Assembly (NCBI RefSeq): GCF_040270295.1
Contig: NZ_JBELOE010000060.1
Length of the DNA stretch: 64,000 nt
DNA from: Catenovulum sediminis
GTDB lineage: Bacteria; Pseudomonadota; Gammaproteobacteria; Enterobacterales; Alteromonadaceae
Reading direction: 5' to 3' (one strand)
The notes under the pieces are model-generated. The model did not search any database, was not told the DNA's origin, and was given only the letters and a program-made list of their open reading frames with translations. Below, piece after piece: positions 45,222 to 54,668 of this stretch. Positions within the stretch are counted from its first letter, which is position 1; each line of letters starts with the position of its first letter. Position numbers and translations under genes: made by a program.

Positions 45222-45947
45222 CTAGCTATCCTTGTTTTTACTTAGCTTATCAACAGAAGCTAACATACCACGCAGGATATTTAACTCCTGCGCTTCAGGT
45301 CTGGCACGATTAAACAATCGACGTAACTTTGCCATCACCTGCCCCGGATGGTTTTTAACGATAAAATCAATATCCGTAAGTGTCTGTTCAAGGTGTGTAT
45401 AAAACCGTTCAACATCATCCGTCAAGGGATAGGGTTCTTCTTGCTCGGGATACTGATGTTCTTGCAAATAAGCCATGCGAACTTCGTAACAAAGCGTCTG
45501 TACAGCTGCGGCTAAATTTAAAGAACTATAATCAGGGTTAGCTGGAATAATCGCGTGAAAATTCGCTTTTTGTAATTCTTCATTACTTAAACCATTATTC
45601 TCACGGCCAAAAATAAGTGCAACTTCACCTGTTTGAGATTCCTGCACTAATTTAATGCCCGACTCTCTTGGATCCATCACCGGCCAAGATAAAGTTCTGC
45701 TGCGCGCACTGGCCGCAACCACTAAACGACAACCCGCGATTGCTTCATCTAAGGTTTTAACTATCTTCGCATTGCCTAATACATCTGTTGCACCCGCCGC
45801 CAATGCACTGGCATGACTATCGGGTTCGTTAACCGGATCAACTAACCAAAGTTTAGACAAACCCATGGTTTTCATTGCACGAGCTGTCGAACCGATATTA
45901 CCTGTATGAGATGTATTAACCAGAATGATACGAATATTGTCTAACAT
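45222..45947 (-). CDS. trmJ: tRNA (cytidine/uridine-2'-O-)-methyltransferase TrmJ
   Basis: 241 residues, SPOUT-class methyltransferase for position 32 of tRNAs. N-terminal IRIILVNTSHTGNIGSTARA (residues 5-24) contains the catalytic Asn and Arg, knot motifs LIFGRENNGLSNEEL near 110 and IPANPDYSSLNLAAAVQ near 133. First gene of the trmJ-cysE pair. Confidence 0.93.
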   Translation of the reverse strand: MLDNIRIILVNTSHTGNIGSTARAMKTMGLSKLWLVDPVNEPDSHASALAAGATDVLGNAKIVKTLDEAIAGCRLVVAASARSRTLSWPVMDPRESGIKLVQESQTGEVALIFGRENNGLSNEELQKANFHAIIPANPDYSSLNLAAAVQTLCYEVRMAYLQEHQYPEQEEPYPLTDDVERFYTHLEQTLTDIDFIVKNHPGQVMAKLRRLFNRARPEAQELNILRGMLASVDKLSKNKDS

Positions 45948-46018
45948 GAAGCTGCCTTGATTTTTTTGTGAGCGCGTATTCTACGCCGATAGTTTAGCTA
46001 GCTCAAGGCCAGTACTAG

Positions 46019-46180
46019 GTGAAAAGCTTGCAACTAGAATATCTAGGTTCACTGACAGATCTTAAAATTGTAGGCAGTAAAGGGGCTAGGTCTGTCGCTC
46101 TAATAAATATTGTATTAGATACAGATGAAGCGCTTGTGCGACAAGGTGTTAAAACATTCGAAATAATAAATGCAAAATAA
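46019..46180 (+). CDS. Possible small open frame of 53 codons, unrecognised
   Basis: GTG start, 53 residues, mixed polar (KSLQLEYLGSLTDLKIVGSK at the N terminus, EALVRQGVKTFEIINAK at the C terminus). The ribosome site is weak. It fills the gap between trmJ and the tRNA gene. I do not recognise it; it may be a gene remnant or chance. Confidence 0.2.
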   Translation: MKSLQLEYLGSLTDLKIVGSKGARSVALINIVLDTDEALVRQGVKTFEIINAK

Positions 46181-46201
46181 GCGGGATTTGGTAAAGAAAA
46201 A

Positions 46202-46278
46202 TGGTGGCCCCACCCTGACTCGAACAGGGGACCTACCGATTATGAGTCGGGTGCTCTAACCAACTGAGCTATAGGGCC
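46202..46278 (-). tRNA. tRNA with CAU anticodon, probably tRNA-Ile2 (ileX-like)
   Basis: 77 nt with encoded CCA. The acceptor stem GGCCCUA pairs with UGGGGCC; D arm, T arm (CCCUG/CAGGG) and anticodon stem CCGA/UCGG with loop CUCAUAA are all present. A CAU anticodon can be elongator Met or lysidine-modified Ile2. The GGCCC acceptor end and location beside rpoD, where E. coli has ileX, favour Ile2. Confidence 0.88.
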
Positions 46279-46446
46279 ATTTTTTATGCTTTCAGCAGGC
46301 TAAGCCGTGAAAGTGGTGCGCAGTATAATGGAGTCTTTTTTTGATGTCACTTATTTTTCGTAATCTTTTGTTTAAGTGACTATTTTTTCAACATTTGATT
46401 AGGGTGTGTTGATCTATGCTGTATAAATTTATTCGCGCAAAAACAA

Positions 46447-46470
46447 AAGAAGCCTCAAATGAGGCTTCTT
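46447..46470 (-). terminator. Rho-independent terminator of rpoD
   Basis: Perfect 10-bp stem aagaagcctc / gaggcttctt with aaat loop, followed on the minus strand by ttgtttttg. It lies 52 bp after the rpoD stop. Confidence 0.85.
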
Positions 46471-46497
46471 ATAAAGTGCAATTTAATGCTTTGCAAT

Positions 46498-46533
46498 CTA
46501 CTCGTCTATCTACTCGTCTATCTACTCGTCTAG
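46498..46533. repeat. Three tandem copies of a 12-bp unit at the rpoD 3' end
   Basis: Unit ctactcgtctat three times, last copy ending in ctag. The copy nearest rpoD encodes its final residues and stop (LDE, TAG); the other two lie just beyond the stop. Confidence 0.9.
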
Positions 46534-48351
46534 GAAACTGCGTAGCTGCTCAGAGCGTGATGGATGTCTTAGCTTACGAAGTGCTTTTGCTTCAATCTGA
46601 CGAATACGTTCGCGTGTTACGTCAAATTGTTTACCGACCTCTTCTAAAGTGTGGTCAGTATTCATATCAATACCAAATCGCATACGTAAAACTTTAGATT
46701 CACGTGCTGTTAAGCCCGCTAATACGTCACGTGTCGCATCTTGTAAGTTTTCAGAAGTCGCCGCATCAACCGGTGAGCTAATAGTGCTATCTTCAATAAA
46801 ATCCCCCAAATGCGAATCTTCATCATCACCAATGGGCGTTTCCATAGAAATCGGCTCTTTGGCAATCTTCATCACTTTGCGGATTTTATCTTCCGGCATC
46901 ATCATTTCTTCAGCCAATTCTTCTGGCGTTGGCTCACGACCTTTTTCTTGTAGCATTTGACGCGAAATACGATTTAACTTGTTAATCGTTTCAATCATAT
47001 GCACAGGAATACGGATGGTACGTGCTTGGTCAGCAATTGACCGGGTGATCGCCTGACGGATCCACCAAGTTGCATACGTCGAGAATTTATAACCGCGACG
47101 GTATTCAAACTTATCAACAGCTTTCATCAAACCAATGTTACCTTCCTGAATTAAATCTAGGAATTGTAAACCACGGTTTGTATATTTTTTGGCAATGGAG
47201 ATAACCAAACGTAAGTTTGCTTCAACCATTTCTTTTTTCGCTCGGCGAGCTTTAGCTTCACCAATCGACATACGACGGTTGATATCTTTAATATTTACAA
47301 CGCTGAGCTTAGTTTCTTCTTCAATGTGTTTTAACTTCTGCACACATCGTAAAATTTCATCTTTGTGCTCTGCAATGCCAGCTGAAAATGGCTTGCCATC
47401 TGCAATTGCTTTGTCTATCCATGCGGTCGAGGTTTCATCACCGGCAAATGCCCGTGTGAAATCTTTTTTCGGCATTTTTGCATATTCAACAGCATACTTC
47501 ATGATGATACGCTCTTGTGTACGCACTTTGTCCATCATCGAGCGCATGTGACCGACTAAACGATCAAACTGCTTAGGTATTAAACGGAACAATTTAAATA
47601 TATTGCTCAGCTCTTCAATAGCGGTACGCGTTTCAGGATGGCTGCGGCCATGTTTGTCTACGACTTTCATCACATTTTCATATGATTCACGTAACTCCTG
47701 GAATTTTTCGCGCGCTAATTCAGGATCTATCCCGGTATCTTCTTCTTCTTCGTCATCGTCATCTTCATCATCTAAATCATCTTTTGATAATTCAGAACCA
47801 ACATGCGTTGCTGTTGGTGCCAAGACGTCGTCTGGCTCGTTAGGATCGATAAAACCAGAGACGATATCGGTTAAACGAATTTCTTCCGCTTCAACTCTAT
47901 CGTATTGATCTAATAAATAAGTGATGGCTTCAGGAAATTCAGCAACTGAACATTGAACCTGGTTGATACCTTCTTCAATACGCTTAGCGATATCTATTTC
48001 GCCCTCACGCGTCAGAAGTTCAACTGTTCCCATTTCACGCATGTACATGCGAACAGGATCAGTCGTTCGACCAATTTCACTTTCAACAGAGGCGAGAGCT
48101 TGTGCAGCGGCTTCTGCTGCTTCTTCGTCTGTTGCGGTTGTTTCATCAGACATTAACAATGCGTCTGCATCGGGTGCTGATTCAAAGACCTGGATACCCA
48201 TGTCATTGATCATACTAATAATGTCTTCGATTTGATCTGAGTCGACAATTTCTTGCGGCAAATGATCATTAACTTCGGCGTAAGTTAAATAGCCCTGCTC
48301 TTTACCTTTAGTAACGAGCAACTTAAGTTGTGACTGACGGTTTTGCTCCAT
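46522..48351 (-). CDS. rpoD: RNA polymerase primary sigma factor (sigma 70)
   Basis: 609 residues, normal RpoD length. Region 1.1 at the N terminus (MEQNRQSQLKLLVTKGKEQG), an acidic run DDEDDDDEEEED near residue 200, region 2 with YATWWIRQAITRSIADQART for promoter -10 melting, region 3, and region 4.2 with VTRERIRQIEAKALRKLRHP for -35 contact. Follows dnaG in the classic macromolecular synthesis order. Confidence 0.98.
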   Translation of the reverse strand: MEQNRQSQLKLLVTKGKEQGYLTYAEVNDHLPQEIVDSDQIEDIISMINDMGIQVFESAPDADALLMSDETTATDEEAAEAAAQALASVESEIGRTTDPVRMYMREMGTVELLTREGEIDIAKRIEEGINQVQCSVAEFPEAITYLLDQYDRVEAEEIRLTDIVSGFIDPNEPDDVLAPTATHVGSELSKDDLDDEDDDDEEEEDTGIDPELAREKFQELRESYENVMKVVDKHGRSHPETRTAIEELSNIFKLFRLIPKQFDRLVGHMRSMMDKVRTQERIIMKYAVEYAKMPKKDFTRAFAGDETSTAWIDKAIADGKPFSAGIAEHKDEILRCVQKLKHIEEETKLSVVNIKDINRRMSIGEAKARRAKKEMVEANLRLVISIAKKYTNRGLQFLDLIQEGNIGLMKAVDKFEYRRGYKFSTYATWWIRQAITRSIADQARTIRIPVHMIETINKLNRISRQMLQEKGREPTPEELAEEMMMPEDKIRKVMKIAKEPISMETPIGDDEDSHLGDFIEDSTISSPVDAATSENLQDATRDVLAGLTARESKVLRMRFGIDMNTDHTLEEVGKQFDVTRERIRQIEAKALRKLRHPSRSEQLRSFLDE

Positions 48352-48474
48352 ACAGACTTCCGCTTACCTATGAAATGAAATAAATTACGATGCAGTGAAC
48401 TCGCCATTATAGCAGAGTTTTGCCATGATTACACGATTCTGACTGATATTCGTTATAAATAGCCTTAACTAAAA

Positions 48475-50241
48475 TCAACGAACTTTCAGTAATTGTAAAT
48501 ATTCTTGCTTCTCTTCATTCGAAATGAGATTCATGCGCGCTTTTGCTTGCAGTAATGCTTTGCGTTTGTTAACAAACAAAGCCAAAATTTTTTCAATGGC
48601 ATCCAAAAAAACCACCTCTATGTTGTCTTCTTCAACATGATGCTCCCACATCAATAACTGGGACACAATTTTCTCTTGTGCTGTACCGCGCCAATGTTCA
48701 AGTATAGCCGCTGCACTAGAATTTGGATTGTTTAGACAAAATCTGAGCAGTGCGACTAAAAAATCAATGCCGGGTTCTTCCATCGATGCGAGCGCATTTA
48801 ACTGACTTTCACTTAAATGTGCCAGATGTTGTGATAGATGGGGACGAGACAGCATTAATGCAACCGCCATGCGTATTGGCGTGACTTTTTTGCCGCCTTT
48901 GGCATTCATTTTCGCCTGTTTTGCCTTAGCCTGGCTGACTTTATCTATCTTATTAACGGCGACATCACGTTTAAGTTTAACCGATAATGTACTGGCTATT
49001 GCATGTTTGTACTCACTATCTGGCATACTATCTATCAAAGGCTGTGCCAGTTGGCTGAGTTTGGAACGTGCAAAATCACCATCACTTTCACCAATTTTTT
49101 CATACAAATTCTGGTAAAAGAAGCTTACTAAATCTTGAGCTTTGGCAACTTCGTGTTCAAACTTTTCTTTTCCTTGTGTTTTTACAAACGAATCGGGATC
49201 TTCGCCATCCGGTAAAAACATAAACTTAATTTGTACACCATCCACTAGATGTGGCAAAGCATTTTCAAGCGTTCGCCACGCAGCAGCTCGACCCGCTTTA
49301 TCACCATCGTAACAGCACACAATCTCGCTGGTAGTGCGTAGCATCAACTGAATTTGTTCGGCTGTGGTTGAAGTGCCCAATGAAGCGACAGCATAGGTAA
49401 TACCAGCCTGAAATAAGGCGACAACATCCATATAACCTTCAACAACAATTAAACGTTCAAGCCCACGATTTGCATTTCTGGCTTGATAAAGCCCATAAAG
49501 TTCCCGGCCTTTATGGAAAATACGTGTTTCAGGTGAGTTTAAATACTTAGGTGTCCCATCACCAATCACTCGACCGCCAAAACCAATGCATTTTCCCCGG
49601 CGATCCAATATCGGAAACATCAGACGATCTCTAAACCTGTCGTATAATGATCCTTTACCTTCTTTTTCAATCAACATGCCTAAGTCACGCAGTTGCATTG
49701 CTTGATCTCGGCTTTTACCGATTGCTTTTAACAAGCCATCCCATTGCGCAGGAGAATAACCAATCTGAAAATACTGGACTGTTTCGGCATTTAAGCCGCG
49801 CTGTTGAATATATTGCTGAACTTTGGCTGACTGAGAATTATGGGTAAGCTGATGCTGGTAAAACTGAGTGGCTTGCGCCATCACTTCATAATCTTGTTTA
49901 CTTTGCGCTTTTTTAGCTGGGTCAATAGGTTGTCCGGTGTCTTCTCGCGGTACATCCATGCCGTGCATACCCGCCAGCTCTTCTATTGCATCTACAAACT
50001 CTAAACTGTCATATTCCATTAAAAAAGAAATGACATTGCCTTTTGCGCCACAACCAAAACAATAATAAAACTGTTTATCTGGTGCGACAGTAAAAGATGG
50101 CGATTTTTCGTTATGAAACGGGCAACAGGCAGAATAATTTTTACCGGTTTTTTTTAAACGCACACGTGCATCAATCACCTCTACTATGTCAGTACGGGCA
50201 ATTATGTCGTCAATAAAATTTCTTGGAATGCGTCCAGCCAT
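48475..50241 (-). CDS. dnaG: DNA primase
   Basis: 588 residues. CHC2 zinc-binding domain (YSACCPFHNEKSPSF and YYCFGCGAKGNVISF, residues 36-70), Toprim catalytic core (IVVEGYMDVVALFQAG near 265, CCYDGDKAGRAAAW near 308, DGEDPDSFV near 345) and C-terminal DnaB-binding helicase-interaction domain. Between yqeY and rpoD, as expected. Confidence 0.98.
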   Translation of the reverse strand: MAGRIPRNFIDDIIARTDIVEVIDARVRLKKTGKNYSACCPFHNEKSPSFTVAPDKQFYYCFGCGAKGNVISFLMEYDSLEFVDAIEELAGMHGMDVPREDTGQPIDPAKKAQSKQDYEVMAQATQFYQHQLTHNSQSAKVQQYIQQRGLNAETVQYFQIGYSPAQWDGLLKAIGKSRDQAMQLRDLGMLIEKEGKGSLYDRFRDRLMFPILDRRGKCIGFGGRVIGDGTPKYLNSPETRIFHKGRELYGLYQARNANRGLERLIVVEGYMDVVALFQAGITYAVASLGTSTTAEQIQLMLRTTSEIVCCYDGDKAGRAAAWRTLENALPHLVDGVQIKFMFLPDGEDPDSFVKTQGKEKFEHEVAKAQDLVSFFYQNLYEKIGESDGDFARSKLSQLAQPLIDSMPDSEYKHAIASTLSVKLKRDVAVNKIDKVSQAKAKQAKMNAKGGKKVTPIRMAVALMLSRPHLSQHLAHLSESQLNALASMEEPGIDFLVALLRFCLNNPNSSAAAILEHWRGTAQEKIVSQLLMWEHHVEEDNIEVVFLDAIEKILALFVNKRKALLQAKARMNLISNEEKQEYLQLLKVR

Positions 50242-50275
50242 GATTTCTTTTTTATGTCAGTGCGTAATAAACAGC

Positions 50276-50299
50276 AAAACCGCACATAAGCGCGGTTTT
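50276..50299 (-). terminator. Hairpin between yqeY and dnaG
   Basis: 8-bp stem aaaaccgc / gcggtttt with 8-nt loop, 29 bp after the yqeY stop. The T tract on the minus strand is short (tttt in the stem, then gctgttt), so it may be a partial terminator within the operon. Confidence 0.6.
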
Positions 50300-50327
50300 A
50301 CCAAAAACGACAGAGCAAGCTGAAAGA

Positions 50328-50774
50328 TTAAGCGTTTATCTTCGCTTTAACCATTTGGCTTACCTGAGCCATGTCTGCGCGGCCTTGAACTTGAGGACGA
50401 ATAATATTCATTACTTTCCCCATGTCTTGCATGCCTTGTGCGCCACTTTCTTGTATTGCCTGTGTCACAATATCTGATAACTCAGATTCGCTTAACGCGG
50501 CAGGCAAGAAAGTTTCTAATTCAGCAATTTCTGCTGTTTCGACTGCGGCCAGGTCTTCACGACCCCCTTGTGTATACTGTTCAACCGAGTCTTTGCGCTG
50601 CTTTACCATTTTGGTAAGCACGGCGAGTACTTCATCATCAGACAAAGTTTTTTGGCCGTCAACTTCCTGTTGTTTAATGGCAGACAGAGCCAGCCTAATC
50701 GTTCCGAGGCGCACTTTATTTTTCGCACGCATCGCATCTTTCATGGCATCTTTCAGCTGTTCAGTAAGAGTCAT
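50328..50774 (-). CDS. yqeY: GatB/YqeY domain protein
   Basis: 148 residues: the whole protein is the YqeY fold (LTEQLKDAMKDAMRAKNKVR start, VEQYTQGGREDLAAVETAEI near residue 78, AQGMQDMGKVMN near 114). Related to the tRNA-binding tail of the GatB amidotransferase subunit; role not firmly known. Placed between rpsU and dnaG as in many gammaproteobacteria. Confidence 0.93.
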   Translation of the reverse strand: MTLTEQLKDAMKDAMRAKNKVRLGTIRLALSAIKQQEVDGQKTLSDDEVLAVLTKMVKQRKDSVEQYTQGGREDLAAVETAEIAELETFLPAALSESELSDIVTQAIQESGAQGMQDMGKVMNIIRPQVQGRADMAQVSQMVKAKINA

Positions 50775-50787
50775 GTCAATCGCTGTC

Positions 50788-51003
50788 TTAGTATAATTTT
50801 ACACGACGTGCGTTTTCACGCGAAAGCTTCTTAGCATGACGCTTAACCGCTGCAGCTTTTTTGCGCTTACGCTCTGCAGTTGGTTTTTCGTAGAATTCAC
50901 GGCTACGAACATCAGCTAAAATACCAGCTTTTTCACATGAACGCTTGAAGCGACGCAAAGCGACGTCAAATGGTTCGTTTTCTCTTACCTTAACAATTGG
51001 CAT
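50788..51003 (-). CDS. rpsU: 30S ribosomal protein S21
   Basis: 71 residues, starts MPIVKVRENEPFDVALRRFK and ends with the basic KKLSRENARRVKLY tail, essentially the standard S21. First gene of the rpsU-yqeY-dnaG-rpoD operon; divergent from tsaD with 182 bp between starts. Confidence 0.98.
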   Translation of the reverse strand: MPIVKVRENEPFDVALRRFKRSCEKAGILADVRSREFYEKPTAERKRKKAAAVKRHAKKLSRENARRVKLY

Positions 51004-51185
51004 TAAATATCACCTCAGGATAATAAAACACACCGCTTCGAACATTATTTGAGCGGTCGGACTAAAAATGGTGCGCAATTCTAATCCAATTATTCCGTTA
51101 AAGTAAAGTTATTGAGCACAAAAACTGGTGAATTAAACGCAAGATGGCTAAAATGCGCGCCCAAGAGTGATAACAGAGGCAAAAA

Positions 51186-52196
51186 ATGCGCGTTTTAGGT
51201 ATAGAAACTTCTTGTGATGAAACCGGCATCGCCATCTATGATGAAAAAGATGGCCTATTAAATCATCAATTATATAGTCAGGTAAAATTACATGCTGACT
51301 ATGGTGGTGTTGTACCCGAACTTGCATCACGCGATCACATTCGCAAAATTGTCCCGTTAATCGAAAAAACTTTAAAAGAAGCCAATTGTGATAAATCGTC
51401 TATAGATGGCATCGCCTTTACATCAGGTCCCGGACTTATTGGTGCACTATTGGTTGGTTCGACCGTCGCCAGAGGGTTAGCCTACGCTTGGAATAAACCG
51501 GTAGTCGGTGTACACCATATGGAAGGTCATTTGTTAGCGCCTATGTTAGAAGAGGAAAAGGCAGATTTTCCGTTTGTTGCCTTGTTAGTTTCTGGTGGTC
51601 ATTCGCTATTGGTTGAAGTAAAGGGCATTGGCCAGTATCAACTGTTAGGTGAAAGCATTGACGATGCGGTGGGTGAAGCTTTTGATAAAACCGCTAAAAT
51701 TATGGGTTTGGATTATCCCGGCGGGCCAAGGCTTGCAAAACTGGCTGAACAAGGCACCGCTGGCCGTTTCAAATTTCCAAGACCAATGACTGACAGACCG
51801 GGTTTAGATTTTTCTTTCTCTGGTTTAAAGACGTTTGCAGCCAATACATTACGCGACAACGGAAAAGATCAACAAACATTGGCGGATATCGCTTATGCCT
51901 TTCAGGAAGCGGCTGTCGATACACTGGTCATCAAATGTAAACGCGCGTTAAAACAAACTGGGCACAAAAGACTTGTTGTCGCAGGCGGTGTCAGTGCAAA
52001 TACTTTTTTACGAGAAAAGCTAGCGGCTTTAATGCAGGCTCAACAAGGTCAGGTTTATTACCCAAGGTTAGAGTTTTGTACGGATAATGGTGCAATGATA
52101 GCGTATGCAGGTTTGCAACGATTAAAAGCGGGTCAAGCTGGACAAGATACCGAAATTAAACCGCGCTGGCCGCTAACCGATTTACAAGCAATTTAA
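51186..52196 (+). CDS. tsaD: tRNA N6-threonylcarbamoyladenosine transferase subunit TsaD
   Basis: 336 residues. Kae1/TsaD family, makes t6A37 in ANN-decoding tRNAs with TsaB, TsaC and TsaE. VLGIETSCDETGIAIYD at the N terminus, VGVHHMEGHLLAP with the metal-binding His pair near residue 110, ALLVSGGHSLL, and GGVSANTFLREKL near 270. Divergent from rpsU, the usual neighbour. Confidence 0.97.
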   Translation: MRVLGIETSCDETGIAIYDEKDGLLNHQLYSQVKLHADYGGVVPELASRDHIRKIVPLIEKTLKEANCDKSSIDGIAFTSGPGLIGALLVGSTVARGLAYAWNKPVVGVHHMEGHLLAPMLEEEKADFPFVALLVSGGHSLLVEVKGIGQYQLLGESIDDAVGEAFDKTAKIMGLDYPGGPRLAKLAEQGTAGRFKFPRPMTDRPGLDFSFSGLKTFAANTLRDNGKDQQTLADIAYAFQEAAVDTLVIKCKRALKQTGHKRLVVAGGVSANTFLREKLAALMQAQQGQVYYPRLEFCTDNGAMIAYAGLQRLKAGQAGQDTEIKPRWPLTDLQAI

Positions 52197-52278
52197 CTAC
52201 GATTTCACCGCTAAATTAACGCGCTAATCAAATAACTTGCTATAATGCGGCCCATCATTTTCAATTTAGGCCGCATTT

Positions 52279-53667
52279 GTGACTGACACAGCGTTTAACT
52301 CTTTAAAATTACATCCTGACTTATTAAAAAATATTGAATCGCTGGGTTATCAGTCGATGACCGAAATACAAGCGCAAAGCCTGCCGGCCATTTTACAAGG
52401 TAAAGATGTTATTGCCCAAGGCAAAACCGGCTCAGGTAAAACGGCCGCATTTGGTTTAGGTTTATTAAACAAACTAGATGTTAAAAAATTTCGCATTCAA
52501 ACATTAGTTTTGTGCCCAACAAGAGAACTGGCAGATCAAGTTGCGGTTGAACTTAGAAAGCTCGCCCGTACTATCCACAATATTAAAATTTTAACCCTGT
52601 GTGGTGGCGTACCCATTGGTAAACAAATAGACTCGCTCTACCATGGCGCGCATATCATTGTAGGTACACCGGGCCGTATTGAAGATCATTTAAACCGTGG
52701 AACCTTGACCTTTGAACACGTCGACACATTTGTGTTGGATGAAGCGGATCGCATGTTAGAAATGGGATTTCAATCAGCTATTGATGCAGTAACGGATGTT
52801 TTGCCAACAGCTCGCCAAACCTTATTATTCAGTGCAACCTATCCCGATAAAATTGAAGCAATCAGTCGAAAAATAATGCAAAACCCGCTGATGGTTAAAG
52901 TAGAAGCAAGCCACGACCAAAATTCAATTAGTCAGCACTTTTTTCAAGTGAACAACAATGATGATCGACTCATGGCTTTACGCTTGTTACTACAGCAACA
53001 CCAACCTGAATCGAGTGTTGTTTTTTGTAACACTAAACAGGATACGCTAGCCGTTTGCCGTGAATTAAACGCTTATGGTTATAGTGCGCTTGCATTAAAT
53101 GGTGATTTAGAGCAAAAAGAGCGGGACCAAACCATAGTTCAATTTGCCAATAAAAGCGCCAGTATATTAGTAGCAACGGATGTTGCTGCTCGAGGTTTGG
53201 ATGTTGATAATTTAGACGCTGTGTTTAATTATAATTTAGCGCATGACTCCGAAGTCCATGTTCACCGTGTTGGGCGAACCGGACGCGCTGGTAATAAGGG
53301 CCTCGCCTGTTCATTTTTTACCGAAAAAGACAGTTATAAAATTGAATTACTAAGTGAATTATTAGGCCGAGATATTCGTGCAGAAAGCCTGCCCCGCCCC
53401 AGTGTATTAGAAAAACCAATCACACAGGCAAGGATGGCGACTATTCAGATTGATGGCGGGAAAAAACAAAAAGTGCGTGCGGGAGATATTTTAGGTGCGC
53501 TGACACGTGATAAAGATTTAACCGGTGATGATATTGGCAAGATCCAATTATTTGATAATTGGGCATACGTCGCCGTGCCCCGCGATAAACGCAAACTAGC
53601 ATTAGAAAAAATTGTTAAAGGAAAACTCAAAGGACGCACCTTTCGCGCCCGACTACTGCGCGGTTAA
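52279..53667 (+). CDS. dbpA: DEAD-box ATP-dependent RNA helicase DbpA
   Basis: 462 residues from a GTG start at 52279; no better ATG is present. Q motif (FNSLKLHPDLLKNIESLGYQ), Walker A AQGKTGSGKTAAF near residue 48, PTRELADQV, VLDEADRMLEMGF near 152, FSATYP, and HRVGRTGRAGNKG near 330. The C-terminal DbpA RNA-binding domain (KKQKVRAGDILGALT and GKLKGRTFRARLL), which recognises hairpin 92 of 23S rRNA, distinguishes it from other helicases. Confidence 0.94.
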   Translation: MTDTAFNSLKLHPDLLKNIESLGYQSMTEIQAQSLPAILQGKDVIAQGKTGSGKTAAFGLGLLNKLDVKKFRIQTLVLCPTRELADQVAVELRKLARTIHNIKILTLCGGVPIGKQIDSLYHGAHIIVGTPGRIEDHLNRGTLTFEHVDTFVLDEADRMLEMGFQSAIDAVTDVLPTARQTLLFSATYPDKIEAISRKIMQNPLMVKVEASHDQNSISQHFFQVNNNDDRLMALRLLLQQHQPESSVVFCNTKQDTLAVCRELNAYGYSALALNGDLEQKERDQTIVQFANKSASILVATDVAARGLDVDNLDAVFNYNLAHDSEVHVHRVGRTGRAGNKGLACSFFTEKDSYKIELLSELLGRDIRAESLPRPSVLEKPITQARMATIQIDGGKKQKVRAGDILGALTRDKDLTGDDIGKIQLFDNWAYVAVPRDKRKLALEKIVKGKLKGRTFRARLLRG

Positions 53668-53678
53668 GTCAGGAAAAG

Positions 53679-54581
53679 CTAACAAAAATAATGCGACATC
53701 GATAAATAATGTTGTTTGATATGTTCAACCAACATTTTTATTTTGTTCGATGGCTGTTTAGTGTAGGGATAAACTGCATACACCCCCAATCGCTTGGCAA
53801 CGTGTTGGGGGAATAGCTCTAACAAATCACCGCAACACAAATCTGGATAAACCAAACACCTAGGTAAATACGCAATACCATGACTGCCCAGCACCGCTTT
53901 GCGTAATGCACTGGCATTGTTGGTTGAAAACGAGCCACGAACCTGCACGGAATAATTTCGATGTTCGGTTTTAAAGGCCCATTCGTTCGCGCCCGTTGTT
54001 TGATAAGCATATTGCAAACAATTGTAATGAATTAAGTCTTCCGGCGTTTTAGGCGTTCCATTTTTTGCAAGGTAAGCAGGGGCAACACAAACCACCCACT
54101 GAGAGTCAATCAAGTGTCTGGCAATTAAACTAGAGTCATTCAAATGTCCGGTTCGAATAACTAAATCGTAACCTTCATTAATTAAATCGACAAAACGATT
54201 GTCCATCGACATATCAACCGTTAAGCCTGGGTGCAGATTGCAAAATTCAGCCACTGCACCGGCCAGCAGTAATTCACCAGAGATCGTCGGTACTGACATC
54301 TTGATATGTCCTGATATTTGCTCTCCTAACCCAGAAACCGTATTTACAGCATCGGTTGTCGCTTGGCTAACATTTTTAGCGCCCACAGCCAAAATACGCC
54401 CCGCTTCAGTAGGGGTTAATTTACGTGTTGTACGATATAAAAGCTGCACGCCAAGTTCGGCTTCTAACCGTGCAATTCGTTTACTCACAACCGAATTTGT
54501 CAGGTTATTTACCTCTGCAGCTTTGCTAAAACTCCCCAATTCGATCACTTGAGAAAATAAGATTAAGTCATTCGCCAGCAT
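53679..54581 (-). CDS. LysR-family transcriptional regulator beside lldD
   Basis: About 300 residues from the ATG at 54581, which aligns with the usual LysR start (MLANDLILFSQVIELGSF); in-frame ATGs at 54614 and 54623 would add 11-14 residues. HTH with FSKAAEVNNLTNSVVSKRIA, effector domain from HIKMSVPTISGELLLAGAVA. It is divergent from the L-lactate dehydrogenase gene with less than 90 bp between them, so it probably controls that gene; lactate as effector is inference. Confidence 0.88.
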   Translation of the reverse strand: MLANDLILFSQVIELGSFSKAAEVNNLTNSVVSKRIARLEAELGVQLLYRTTRKLTPTEAGRILAVGAKNVSQATTDAVNTVSGLGEQISGHIKMSVPTISGELLLAGAVAEFCNLHPGLTVDMSMDNRFVDLINEGYDLVIRTGHLNDSSLIARHLIDSQWVVCVAPAYLAKNGTPKTPEDLIHYNCLQYAYQTTGANEWAFKTEHRNYSVQVRGSFSTNNASALRKAVLGSHGIAYLPRCLVYPDLCCGDLLELFPQHVAKRLGVYAVYPYTKQPSNKIKMLVEHIKQHYLSMSHYFC

Positions 54582-54668
54582 ATTTATCAATATTTTGGAA
54601 ATAGTGTTATTCATTATTTCCATTTATTTATAAAAAATAAAGCGATAAAAGCGAAACTGCCCCCTTTT

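Noticed and set aside
46202..46278. Initiator tRNA-Met
   Set aside because: The first base pair is matched (G-C) and the anticodon stem lacks the three G-C pairs of initiators; Ile2 or elongator Met fits better.
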